Positions 8,510-15,601 of a stretch of DNA of 26,671 nt are shown piece by piece (position 1 is the first letter of the stretch; each line of letters opens with the position of its first letter). Source of the DNA: Pseudomonadota bacterium (GTDB lineage: Bacteria; Desulfobacterota; Desulfovibrionia; Desulfovibrionales; Desulfovibrionaceae); the NCBI GenBank assembly GCA_023399375.1, contig JAEWPX010000061.1, forward strand, positions 1 to 26,671, written 5' to 3'. The position numbers were made by a program, and so were the translations under genes. The notes under the pieces are model-generated. The model did no database searches. It was not told the origin of the DNA and saw only the letters and a list, made by a program, of their open reading frames with translations.

Positions 8510-9217
8510 CTAGGCGAACGCGCCGCGGGCCTTTTCAAGAAGCCTGGCCGCACGGTCCAGAGCCATCCGGGCCGCGGAGAGGTCGCGGTCCTCGCCCGCC
8601 GACTCCAGTTCCCGCGCCGCCTCCCCGAGTTCCTCGAACCTGTAGGACAGGGCCGAGCCCTTGAGCTTGTGCCCCTGGCGGCGCGCCGTTTCCAGGTCGC
8701 CCGCGGCCAGGGCCAGGCGCGCGCTTTCCAGCGTGGCGTCGGCGGTGGAGAAAAAGATCGGCAGCAAGGGGCGCAGCAGGTCCATGTCCGGGCCGAGGTC
8801 GGGGGATACGGCGACCGGGCGCGCCGCTTCGCCCAGGTAGCGGGCCACGGCTTCGAGAACCGCGCTTTTGCGTACGGGTTTGGTCAGGAAATCGGTACAG
8901 CCGGCGGCGTCGCTGCGCAGGCGGAACTCGTCCAGGGCATGGGCCGTGAGCACCAGGATGGGTACGGGCGTCCGGCCGTGGCGGCGTTCCATGTCGCGGA
9001 TGGTCCGGCTGGCCTCGTAGCCGTCGAGCACGGGCATTTCGAGGTCCATGAACACGAGGTCGTAGGCGGTTGCGGCGAATTTCTCCACGGCCTCGCGGCC
9101 GTTGGCGGCGACCTCGACCTGGTAGGGCGCGTCACAGAGAAAAAGCTGCATGAGCGTCAGGTTGTCGGCGTTGTCGTCCACGAGCAGGATGCGCGGCGGA
9201 GAAGAGGCAGCGGGCAT
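8510..9217 (-). CDS. Receiver-HPt phosphorelay protein
   Basis: The protein has 235 residues. The receiver spans about 8-130: D14/D15, phospho-acceptor D58 in VFMDLEMPVLDG, switch T91 and K113 (LTKPV). A histidine phosphotransfer domain follows at about 140-230, with the phosphorylated His at H183 in GHKLKGSALSY. Together these two domains match the C-terminal end of a hybrid histidine kinase, here without sensor and kinase parts. It would receive phosphate from a separate kinase and pass it on. It lies 65 bases downstream of the DUF4911-like gene on the same strand. The ribosome site before the ATG is weak (GGTG about eight bases away). Confidence 0.9.
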   Translation of the reverse strand: MPAASSPPRILLVDDNADNLTLMQLFLCDAPYQVEVAANGREAVEKFAATAYDLVFMDLEMPVLDGYEASRTIRDMERRHGRTPVPILVLTAHALDEFRLRSDAAGCTDFLTKPVRKSAVLEAVARYLGEAARPVAVSPDLGPDMDLLRPLLPIFFSTADATLESARLALAAGDLETARRQGHKLKGSALSYRFEELGEAARELESAGEDRDLSAARMALDRAARLLEKARGAFA

Positions 9218-9282
9218 GTCGTGTCACCGGTTTTCAGGTTGCAGGTCGGAATCGGGCGGCCCGGACGACGCATTTCCAGACG

Positions 9283-9582
9283 CTAGTCGAGCGGAGCCTC
9301 GTTGGCAACCGCAAAAGGGCCGGGACGCAGGCACACCGCGACTTCCGGGCACATCGCGGCGAATTCGCGCACAAAGGCTTCGACCTGCGCCGCCGCCTCC
9401 GGCGCGTAGAGCAGGCGCACCACGGCGGCGAAGCGGTCCACCACCGTGGGCAGGGCCAGGTTGTCCCGCGCCTCGAGCAGGAACTTGAGCAGGGCGACGT
9501 GTTCTGAAGCCAGGCGCACGTACAGCCGTCCCGATGTCCGGGACGGCCTGTAAGGAGGCTGGCGGCGCGGGCGGCGCCTCAC
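9283..9582 (-). CDS. DUF4911-like small protein
   Basis: The protein has 99 residues, starting at a GTG that overlaps the stop of the upstream peptidase (GTGA, 9579-9582), a standard sign of translational coupling. The core GRLYVRLASEHVALLKFLLEARDNLALPTVVDRFAAVVRLLYAP matches my memory of the DUF4911 pattern, found in Desulfovibrio and relatives: a strand, a helix with FLLEA, then a strand with VDR and a hydrophobic L-Y-P. The first ~15 residues are Arg/Pro-rich and may not be conserved. Function unknown. An upstream ATG at 9642 would place the start inside the peptidase gene and is less likely. Confidence 0.72.
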   Translation of the reverse strand: MRRRPRRQPPYRPSRTSGRLYVRLASEHVALLKFLLEARDNLALPTVVDRFAAVVRLLYAPEAAAQVEAFVREFAAMCPEVAVCLRPGPFAVANEAPLD

Positions 9583-10661
9583 AGCGTCTCGCAGCCGTCG
9601 GCCGTGATCAGCGCCATGTGCTCCCAGCGCGCACCCCCCCATTCGGGGTAATACAGGCCCGGTTCCACCGTGACCACCATGCCCGGCTCGAGGAAGCCCT
9701 CGGAGGTCGGGTTGAGGCTCGGCCCTTCGTGGGTTTCGAGTCCGATGCCGTGCCCCAGGGAATGCGTGAAGCGCTCGGCCACGCCTTCACGCACGAAGAC
9801 CTCCCGGGCCAGCCCATAGGCTTCGCGAAAGGAGAGCCCCGGCCGCAGCCTGGCGAGCACGGCCGTCTGGGCGCGCTTTACCCGGTCGAGCAAGGTGACG
9901 AAACGCTCGGGCGGATTGTCGCCCACCCAGACCGTGCGCGTCTGGTCGGAGCAGTAGTCGTCGCGGCGGCCGCCCACATCCACGAGCACCAGGCATTCGT
10001 CGCGGATGACGGTTTCGCCGGGGATGGCGTGGGGCAGGGCGGCATTGGCGTCCACGCCCACGATGGAGGAAAAGGCCAGTTCGCTGGCCCCGAGTTCGCG
10101 GAAGAGCTTTTCGATCTCCCAGGCGGCCTGCGCCTCGGTGCGGCCGGGCACGAGCACCTCTGGCAGGCGGGCCATGACCGCGTGGTTGACGGCGGCGGAG
10201 CGGCGCATGCGCGCGATCTCGTCGGCGTCCTTGATCAGGCGCAGCGGCTCCACGGCCTGGGGCACGGGGAAGAGGTCGATGTGCTCGGCGAGCTTGGCGT
10301 GGGTGTCGAAGGAGAGGGCCGTGGGCTCGAAGCCCAGCCGCGCGATGCCCCGATCCTTGAGGAAATCGGCGATGGAGGCGAAGCGTCCGGCCCCGTAGAT
10401 GCACAGGTCCCTGGCCGGCCACAGGCGCAGGGCCGCGTCGCGGTAGCGGGCGTCGGTGAAGAGCGCGTCGCGGCCGTTTACAGCCACGCACAGGTAGCCC
10501 GCGGTCTCGTTGCACTGGGGATCGTGCAGTTCGAAGCCGCTTAAGTAGAATCTGTTGGCGGCGTGGGAAACAAGCAGGGCCTCGTGGCCGGCGGCCGCGA
10601 GGCGTTCGCGCAGCCGGTCGCGTCGGGCCGCGTACACGGCCGTGTCCATGGCGTCGTTCAC
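9579..10661 (-). CDS. M24-family Xaa-Pro aminopeptidase
   Basis: The protein has 360 residues. The N-terminal creatinase-like domain covers about 1-130 and the pita-bread metallopeptidase domain about 135-355. Metal ligands typical of the M24B group are visible: two Asp in LVDVGGRRDDYCSDQTRTVWVG, His in SLGHGIGLETHEGP, Glu in VTVEPGLYYPEWGG and Glu in ARWEHMALIT. It should remove an N-terminal residue preceding proline, in the cytosol, with two Mn or Co ions. The GTG at 10661 has AAGGAG about eleven bases upstream; an ATG at 10649 would be four residues shorter, and an ATG at 10775 has no support. It is the first gene of the pair with the DUF4911-like gene. Confidence 0.91.
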   Translation of the reverse strand: MNDAMDTAVYAARRDRLRERLAAAGHEALLVSHAANRFYLSGFELHDPQCNETAGYLCVAVNGRDALFTDARYRDAALRLWPARDLCIYGAGRFASIADFLKDRGIARLGFEPTALSFDTHAKLAEHIDLFPVPQAVEPLRLIKDADEIARMRRSAAVNHAVMARLPEVLVPGRTEAQAAWEIEKLFRELGASELAFSSIVGVDANAALPHAIPGETVIRDECLVLVDVGGRRDDYCSDQTRTVWVGDNPPERFVTLLDRVKRAQTAVLARLRPGLSFREAYGLAREVFVREGVAERFTHSLGHGIGLETHEGPSLNPTSEGFLEPGMVVTVEPGLYYPEWGGARWEHMALITADGCETL

Positions 10662-10860
10662 GGAAGAGATCACTCCTTGCAGGATCGGGCCGAAGCCCCT
10701 TGGCCGGCCGGTATCGCCAATCGCGCCGCCGGCGTCAATGCCGCCTCGCCGGCCGGCCGGGCGGGACGGACGCATGCGGCGGCTGCGGGAAAACGGGGTT
10801 TTGCCGGACAGTTCCGGCGGTGCTGCCGGCGGGGTCCGGAGCCGCCCGAACCGGGCGGCG

Positions 10861-12240
10861 TCACAGCGTATAGACCGTCTCGGCCGCGCCGGAAACCATG
10901 CGCTCGGCCCATTCCACGCCCTGCATGAAGGAGTGGTCCATGTTGCCGACCTCGTATTTCCAGCCGCCGAAGCGGCCGCGGGAAGAGACGCCCCGGTTTT
11001 CCAGGGCCGGTTGCAGTACGGCCAGGGCGGCGTCGCGCTCGAGGCAGGGGATGGGGTAGGCGTAGTCCACGCGCATCTCCCAGGTGGAAACGAGGCGTTG
11101 CGCGTCCCCGGGGCTGATGAGCGTGGTGTTGACCAGTCCCTGCACGGTGCGGGACACGAGGGTGTCGAGGTCCTCGGGCTTGTACGCGGAATAGCTCGTC
11201 TCGGTCATGATGGCGCGCTTTCTGGGCTTCGTGCCGTCGGGATCCGGGGTGTTGTTGTAGGAATAGTTGTGGAAATTGGTCACCCGGTAGAACGGGCAGT
11301 CGGATTCGGGGAAATACATCCAGCAGCGCGGGTCGGGCGGCGCGCCGTGAAAGCCCAGGCCGTGGATGGCCGAGCCGTTGTGCTTGAGCCGGCCGGCGGC
11401 GTCGATCATGGCCGGGGTCGGGTCGGCCAGGACTTCACGCACCAGGCGGTCCAGCGGCATGGTGGAGAGGAGGTGGTCGTAGGTGACGCTCCCGCCGTCG
11501 GCCGTGCGCGCGGTCCTGGTCGCGGCGTCGAGGGAGGCCAGCGGCGCGCGCAGGCGCACGCGATCGGCGAAGCGCGCGGCCAGGCGGCGGTAGATTTCGC
11601 CCGTGCCGCCGCGCAGGGGGAAGCTGAAGGTGTTGTTGGGCCCCCAGGCCACGTCGTCGCGGCCGAGGATGATGTTCTTGATGACCCGGTCGGCGTCCAC
11701 CACGGAAACGCGTTCGCCGATCCAGCGGTGGGACATGACTTCGCCGGGATGGGCCCAGACCTTGAAATTGTAGGGCACCATGAACAGGCGGGCGATGCCC
11801 GGGCCGAAGACCCGGTCCACCCATTCGCGGAAGTTGGCCGGCGGGGTTTCGTATGTGCCGGCGGCCGCGGCCCGTCCGGCCTCGAGCAGGCCGGCCACGC
11901 ATTCCCAGGCCAGTTCCGGGGGCAGGCGGCGGATGTTGTTCTGAAAGGGGTAGGGCACGAAGGTGCCGGCGGCGCGGATCCAGGACTCGCGCTCGTGACG
12001 CAGCACGTCGTCGCCGAGCAGCGTCTCGAGCAGCGCGTCGAAGGCCGGGTAGTGGGAGAAAACGACGTGCCCGCCGACGTCCCAGGTGAAGCCGGCCGCG
12101 TCGGTGAAGCTCGCGGCCAAGCCGCCGACGTGGTCATGGCGTTCGAGGACGAGGAAATCGTGTTCGCCGTGCTGTGTCAGCCGCCAGGCCGCGCCGAGCC
12201 CCGTGGGGCCTGCGCCGATGATGAGGTATTTGACGTGCAT
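10861..12240 (-). CDS. FAD-dependent UDP-galactopyranose mutase-like protein of the eukaryotic type
   Basis: The protein has 459 residues; the ATG follows AGGAG by about seven bases. An N-terminal FAD-binding GxGxxG (G9, G11, G14 in GAGPTGLGAA) is followed by an acidic strand end (LVLERHDHVGGL). Motifs throughout match, from memory, fungal UDP-galactopyranose mutase rather than the shorter bacterial Glf: DVGGHVVFSHY (54-64), VPYPFQNNI, LFMVPYNFKVWAHP, WGPNNTFSFPLRGGTG, YFPESDCPFYR, QGLVNT, AYPIPCLERD and GRFGGWKYEVGNMDHSFMQGVE. The arginine and tyrosine residues that contact UDP-Galf in the fungal enzyme appear to be retained. It would convert UDP-galactopyranose to UDP-galactofuranose with reduced FAD. 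No glycosyltransferase is adjacent, so a related mutase or oxidoreductase activity cannot be excluded. Confidence 0.82.
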   Translation of the reverse strand: MHVKYLIIGAGPTGLGAAWRLTQHGEHDFLVLERHDHVGGLAASFTDAAGFTWDVGGHVVFSHYPAFDALLETLLGDDVLRHERESWIRAAGTFVPYPFQNNIRRLPPELAWECVAGLLEAGRAAAAGTYETPPANFREWVDRVFGPGIARLFMVPYNFKVWAHPGEVMSHRWIGERVSVVDADRVIKNIILGRDDVAWGPNNTFSFPLRGGTGEIYRRLAARFADRVRLRAPLASLDAATRTARTADGGSVTYDHLLSTMPLDRLVREVLADPTPAMIDAAGRLKHNGSAIHGLGFHGAPPDPRCWMYFPESDCPFYRVTNFHNYSYNNTPDPDGTKPRKRAIMTETSYSAYKPEDLDTLVSRTVQGLVNTTLISPGDAQRLVSTWEMRVDYAYPIPCLERDAALAVLQPALENRGVSSRGRFGGWKYEVGNMDHSFMQGVEWAERMVSGAAETVYTL

Positions 12241-12565
12241 GGGCTTCTCCTGGGCAATGGCGTCTCCCTATCAGAAACGGGGCGTGGAGGAAAGGCGCGC
12301 CATGGCGGCGGTCGCAACGCGGGCGGGGGCGTGGGAAGGACCGCAGTCGCGAGGCAGGCGTAGACAGGCGCCGGGGTCGCAAGGGGAAGGCGTCGCGGCT
12401 CCCGGGCGCAGCACCATGCGCCGACGCGGGCAGCGTCGTGGGACAAGGGAACAAGCCCCCGGAGCCGCACGGGAACGGCATCGCCGTGAAGCGACGGCGC
12501 GGCGGCAGTGGGGTCTTCCGGGGCCGCGCGCAGGCGCGGTCCCGGAAGACGGAAGAAGGTGTGGC
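12241..12565. other. 325-bp intergenic region with one strong inverted repeat
   Basis: This lies between the RRM gene and the UGM-like gene, both on minus. Apart from the hairpin listed separately and the UGM ribosome site (AGGAG), I see nothing convincing. Several open frames cross it but have no ribosome site and lack protein-like composition. Confidence 0.5.
12513..12550. terminator. 17-bp hairpin downstream of the RRM gene
   Basis: GTCTTCCGGG (12513-12522) pairs with CCCGGAAGAC (12541-12550); inside are a G-T wobble and CCGCGC (12524-12529) with GCGCGG (12534-12539), around the loop GCAG. It begins 16 bases past the RRM stop on the minus strand. No T-run follows in either direction, so it may be a 3'-end stabiliser, a Rho-linked stop or an RNA-binding site rather than a classic terminator. 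Confidence 0.5.
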
Positions 12566-12844
12566 CTACCAGGCCGGACGACGGGGCGGCCTGGGCGCGC
12601 GGGGTTTGGCCTCGTTGACCTTGAGGCTGCGTCCCTCGAACTCGGCGCCGTCCAGGGCGCGGATGGCCTCGTCGGCGGCGGCGTCGTCATCCATCTCGAC
12701 GAACCCGAAGCCGCGCGGCTTGCCGGTTTCGCGGTCGGAGATCAGTTTGACGGATTGGACTTCGCCGTAGCGCCCGAACAGATCGCGGACGCTGTCCTCG
12801 GTGGTGCGGAAAGGCAGGTTGCCAACGTAGATGTTCTTGGACAT
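12566..12844 (-). CDS. RRM-type RNA-binding protein
   Basis: The protein has 92 residues made of one RNA recognition motif (about 4-80). RNP2 is IYVGNL (5-10) and RNP1 is RGFGFVEM, with the aromatic residues that stack on RNA bases. The tail is short and Arg/Pro-rich (PRAPRPPRRP). Small single-RRM proteins of this kind occur in cyanobacteria and some Deltaproteobacteria, often in cold response. Its RNA targets are unknown. The ribosome site is poor (GGGAG about ten bases away). It is divergent from the TPR gene, with a 488-bp gap. Confidence 0.93.
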   Translation of the reverse strand: MSKNIYVGNLPFRTTEDSVRDLFGRYGEVQSVKLISDRETGKPRGFGFVEMDDDAAADEAIRALDGAEFEGRSLKVNEAKPRAPRPPRRPAW

Positions 12845-13332
12845 GAGAAACGGACTCCCAAACGGTTGGACGTCAAAGCGATCGGAAGCGCGTACGGAGG
12901 TCGGTTCGCCAACGGGACCGCCGGCTACGCTCCTTCCCAGGACGATTCCATCGGCCGTACGGCCGGAATGGCCCGATAGTTGGAGTGCATCCGTCGGACT
13001 GGGCTTCGAAGCGGTGGGAAACGGTCGGCGCGCACTCTCTGTTGACTCCCCAAGCGTGCCGTTTGCGCATGACCAGGGCCTGTCCCCGAGGACACGAGCG
13101 GAAGCGTCACGTCTTTGGACGAAGATGAAAAAAAGTATCGGATTGCAATACTCCTGGCAAGGAGAAAATGTTCCTTTTGACTGTTTCTCGCTGAAATACT
13201 TGTCTGTTTATGCATAGACAAGCCGGTTTTCTTTGTGCCGCAATCACCGTGCAACGGCGTGCTGCCAAGAAGTGCGAATTCTGGTATCCACGCGGCTGAG
13301 GCGAAGTCCGGGCAGGCCCGGGGGAGGAGCGC
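12845..13332. other. 488-bp divergent intergenic region with an AT-rich island
   Basis: This lies between the RRM gene (minus) and TPR gene (plus). The half near the RRM gene is GC-rich and holds a 14-bp palindrome CGGCCGTACGGCCG (12952-12965). From about 13110 to 13250 the composition turns AT-rich. Here lie a TTGACT hexamer (13177-13182), which could be a -35 box for the TPR gene but lacks a good -10 at 17 bp, and a hairpin CTTGTCT...AGACAAG (13199-13222) followed by CCGGTTTTCTTT. A 30-codon open frame (13125-13217, starting MKKSIGLQYS) sits in this island with only a weak ribosome site. I do not call it a gene. Confidence 0.45.
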
Positions 13333-14088
13333 ATGGCCGAGAACAAGGAAGCCGATCGGTTTGCCGTGGCGGTGTCGGTGCGGGAAGGCTACAAGGTGGG
13401 AATCGGGGGCACCACGAAGGAAAGCGAGCGCGTACTCTACTATTACGCCGAAAAGACGCCGGAAACGGGCATTCTGGTGCAGGCGCTCAACGCCAACAGC
13501 GTGCCGAGCGGCGAGCGTTCGCCGGTTACGGACGAGGAGTTTTTTTCCAAGTACAAGCCCGAGCCGTTGATCTACTACAACCAGGTCAAGCCGCGCATGG
13601 ACGCGATGCTCGCGGAGCTCGACAAGGGCGAGAAGCATCTCGAGGCCGGTCGCACGGACAAGGCCGAGGCTTCGTTCCAGAAGGCGCTGGAGTACGACGC
13701 CGAGAACCTGCGCGCCATTTTCGGCCTGGGTAACGCCTATCTCACGGCCGGCAAGATGGAGGAGGCCAGGGAGATTTTCGAGAAGATCATGTCCATCGAC
13801 CTGGCGTTCGGCCCGGAGAACAAGTTCCTGTTCAACGAGTTCGGCATCCGCATGCGCAAGCACGGGCTGCTGGACATGGCCAGGAGCTATTACGAGAAGG
13901 CGCTTGCGGCCTCCGAGGCCGACGAGAACCTGCACTTCAACCTGGGCCGCATCCACTACGAGCTGGGCGATTTCGCCGCTGCCGTGGCCGAGGCGGACAG
14001 GTGCCTCGCCATCAACCCCGGCTTCCTCATCGCGGGCAAGCTCAAGAAAGCGGCGCAAAAAGGGCTTGCTTCCGCAAGTCCGTCCTGA
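13333..14088 (+). CDS. TPR-repeat protein
   Basis: The protein has 251 residues; the ATG follows a purine-rich GGGGGAGGAG. The first ~85 residues are not a repeat (VAVSVREGYKVGIGG, ERVLYYYAEKTPETG, TDEEFFSKYKPEPL) and are unrecognised. From about 95 to 235, three to four tetratricopeptide repeats can be read: GEKHLEAGRTDKAEASFQKALEYDAEN, AIFGLGNAYLTAGKMEEAREIFEKIM, MARSYYEKALAASEADEN and HFNLGRIHYELGDFAAAVAEADRCLAINP. It has no signal peptide or membrane segment. TPRs are protein-binding scaffolds; the partner is unknown. The gene stands alone, with a likely terminator before purU. Confidence 0.88.
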   Translation: MAENKEADRFAVAVSVREGYKVGIGGTTKESERVLYYYAEKTPETGILVQALNANSVPSGERSPVTDEEFFSKYKPEPLIYYNQVKPRMDAMLAELDKGEKHLEAGRTDKAEASFQKALEYDAENLRAIFGLGNAYLTAGKMEEAREIFEKIMSIDLAFGPENKFLFNEFGIRMRKHGLLDMARSYYEKALAASEADENLHFNLGRIHYELGDFAAAVAEADRCLAINPGFLIAGKLKKAAQKGLASASPS

Positions 14089-14149
14089 CGCTGCTTGTTC
14101 GCGCAGGCGGCCCCGTTCCGTGATCGCGCCGCCGGCATTTCATGGCGCG

Positions 14150-14178
14150 CGCCTGCCACGCGGGCGGTCCCATTTTTT
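14150..14178 (+). terminator. Possible intrinsic terminator after the TPR gene
   Basis: CGCCTGC-CAC-GCGGGCG (14150-14166, with one G-T pair) is followed, after five bases, by ATTTTTT (14172-14178). The distance from stem to T-run is longer than ideal. The last bases overlap the stop of the convergent purU gene. Confidence 0.4.
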
Positions 14179-15034
14179 ACCTAAACACCACCGTCTTGTT
14201 CCCGAACACGATCACCCGGTCCTCCAGGTGCCATTTCACCGCGCGGGCGAGCACCGTGCGCTCCAGGTCGCTGCCCGTGTTCTTGAGGTCCGCGATGGAA
14301 AAGCGGTGCGTCACGCGCGCCGTGTCCTGCTCGATGATCGGGCCGGCGTCGAGCTCCGCCGTGACGTAGTGCGCCGTGGCCCCGATCAGCTTGACCCCCT
14401 TGTCGTGCGCCTGGCGGTACGGGTCCGCGCCGACGAAGGCCGGCAGGAACGAATGGTGGATGTTGATCACCCGCTGCTCGTAAGGCCGCAGGAAATCCGC
14501 CGAAAGAATGCGCATGTAGCGCGCGAGCACGATCAGGTCCGTGTCGTTTCCGAGCAGGTCCGCCATCGCCGCCTCGGCCTCGGGCATGCCGCCGTCGCCC
14601 ACGGGCACGCAGGCAAAAGGCACCCCGAACCCTTCCACGCTGCCGCGCAGGTCCTCGTGGTTGCTGATCACCCGCGCGATCTCGCACGGCAGCTCGCCCC
14701 GGGCGTGCCGCCACAGCAGCTCCATGAGGCAGTGGTCGTGGCGCGAGACCAGGAACACTGCCTTGTGCGGCACGTCCGTGAACGTCAGCCGCCAGTCCAT
14801 GGAAAAACGGTTCCCCACCACGTCGCCGAAAGCCGCTTCCAGGGCCGCGCGGGAAATGTCCACGTACGGGGCGAAAAATTCCAGCCGCATGAAGAACGTC
14901 CCCCCCTCGGGGTCCGTGGAGTGCTGGTCCAGGTCGATGATGTTGGCCCCGTGGGCGTGCAGGAAGGTCGTGACCGCGGAAACGATGCCCGGGCGGTCCG
15001 GGCAGGTGATGCGCAAGCGGGCGATGGGCGTCAT
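14177..15034 (-). CDS. purU: Formyltetrahydrofolate deformylase
   Basis: The protein has 285 residues, the normal PurU length. An N-terminal ACT domain (about 5-80) begins RLRITCPDRPGIVSAVTTFLHAHGANIIDLDQHS, as in PurU, where it senses amino acids. The C-terminal formyltransferase-fold domain holds FLVSRHDHCLMELLWR, VISNH, ILSADFLRPYEQRVINIHHSFLPAF and TAHYVTAELDAGPIIEQD, giving the Asn-His-Asp catalytic set. It hydrolyses 10-formyl-THF to formate and THF, balancing one-carbon pools and feeding formate to purine synthesis. It is a single gene. AAAGGA lies about eleven bases before the ATG. Confidence 0.96.
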   Translation of the reverse strand: MTPIARLRITCPDRPGIVSAVTTFLHAHGANIIDLDQHSTDPEGGTFFMRLEFFAPYVDISRAALEAAFGDVVGNRFSMDWRLTFTDVPHKAVFLVSRHDHCLMELLWRHARGELPCEIARVISNHEDLRGSVEGFGVPFACVPVGDGGMPEAEAAMADLLGNDTDLIVLARYMRILSADFLRPYEQRVINIHHSFLPAFVGADPYRQAHDKGVKLIGATAHYVTAELDAGPIIEQDTARVTHRFSIADLKNTGSDLERTVLARAVKWHLEDRVIVFGNKTVVFR

Positions 15035-15127
15035 AACGGAAATATCCTTTGAGCGGGTATCCGGCGCGCGCCGGGGAAAAGCCCATAGCGCAGAACGGAT
15101 TCGGAGGCCAGCAGGCTTTCTCCAAAG

Positions 15128-15153
15128 ATTGTTCGGACAATATTGTCATTTTA
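15128..15153 (-). promoter_or_regulatory. Candidate purU promoter with overlapping palindromic operator
   Basis: GACAATATTGTC (15136-15147) is a perfect 12-bp palindrome, preceded by ATTGT-TCGG-ACAAT (15128-15141), so three ATTGT/ACAAT half-sites alternate. Read on the minus strand, TAAAAT (15148-15153) is a five-of-six match to a -10 box placed just before the palindrome, so a start of transcription would fall inside it. No good -35 box is visible, which would fit an activated or weak promoter. The regulator is unknown. Confidence 0.35.
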
Positions 15154-15407
15154 CGCAAAATCGTTTACAAACCGCCATCCATGACAGGCCGGCCCGCGCC
15201 CGGGGCCCGCAAAGGCCGAAGGGAAAGCCAAGCGCGCCTGGAATTTCGTCCGGTGCGATTCGCTGGAGCGCTCCGGTTTTCCCAGGGAAATCGGCATATT
15301 GAAAATTTCGCCGTCTGAGAGGCGAAAGGGCGCGTCTTGTGTCCGGCGCGCGTCGCGCGTGGTTCGCGCGGACATGATCAGGGTTTGGGACGCCTTCGAG
15401 GCAGGGT

Positions 15408-15456
15408 GCGCATGCGCCGGAATGTCCCGTCCTGCCTGTGTTTCCGGCGCATGCGC
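15408..15456. repeat. 15-bp perfect inverted repeat carrying two GCGCATGCGC palindromes
   Basis: GCGCATGCGCCGGAA (15408-15422) and its exact complement TTCCGGCGCATGCGC (15442-15456) are separated by 19 bases. Each arm contains the 10-bp palindrome GCGCATGCGC, so the site can be read either as an RNA hairpin or as two operator sites about 39 bp apart, centre to centre. It is 268 bp upstream of livJ. No T-run follows. Confidence 0.6.
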
Positions 15457-15568
15457 CCTCCGGGCTGCCGGTCGCTTTTCTTGAAATGCGGGGCGGCGTG
15501 TTTTACACAGCAACGCGGTTGTAACCTTGCCGATGCATTTCCCGCCCCTGCAGCGCGGGAAGGCGGAC

Positions 15569-15601
15569 ATTCCGGGGAAAAGAGCGCCTTTTTGCCGGAA
15601 T
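15569..15601 (+). other. Long imperfect hairpin in the livJ leader
   Basis: ATTCCGG (15569-15575) pairs with CCGGAAT (15595-15601); after one mismatch a second helix joins the purine-rich stretch near 15577-15582 to CTTTTT (15589-15594 side), around an AGCGC loop. It lies about 120 bases before livJ. It could be part of a structured 5' leader or the end of a short upstream transcript; the T-run lies inside the stem, so it is not a standard terminator. Confidence 0.35.

Noticed and set aside
12952..12965. CGGCCGTACGGCCG palindrome
   Set aside because: Short GC-rich palindromes are frequent at this base composition; alone it is not strong evidence of an operator.
12086..12979. 297-codon open frame on plus across the RRM gene
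   Set aside because: Arg/Gly/Ala-rich shadow of the RRM and UGM genes on the other strand.
15049..15318. 89-codon open frame on plus in the purU-livJ gap
   Set aside because: No ribosome site, mixed low-complexity composition, and it runs across likely regulatory palindromes.
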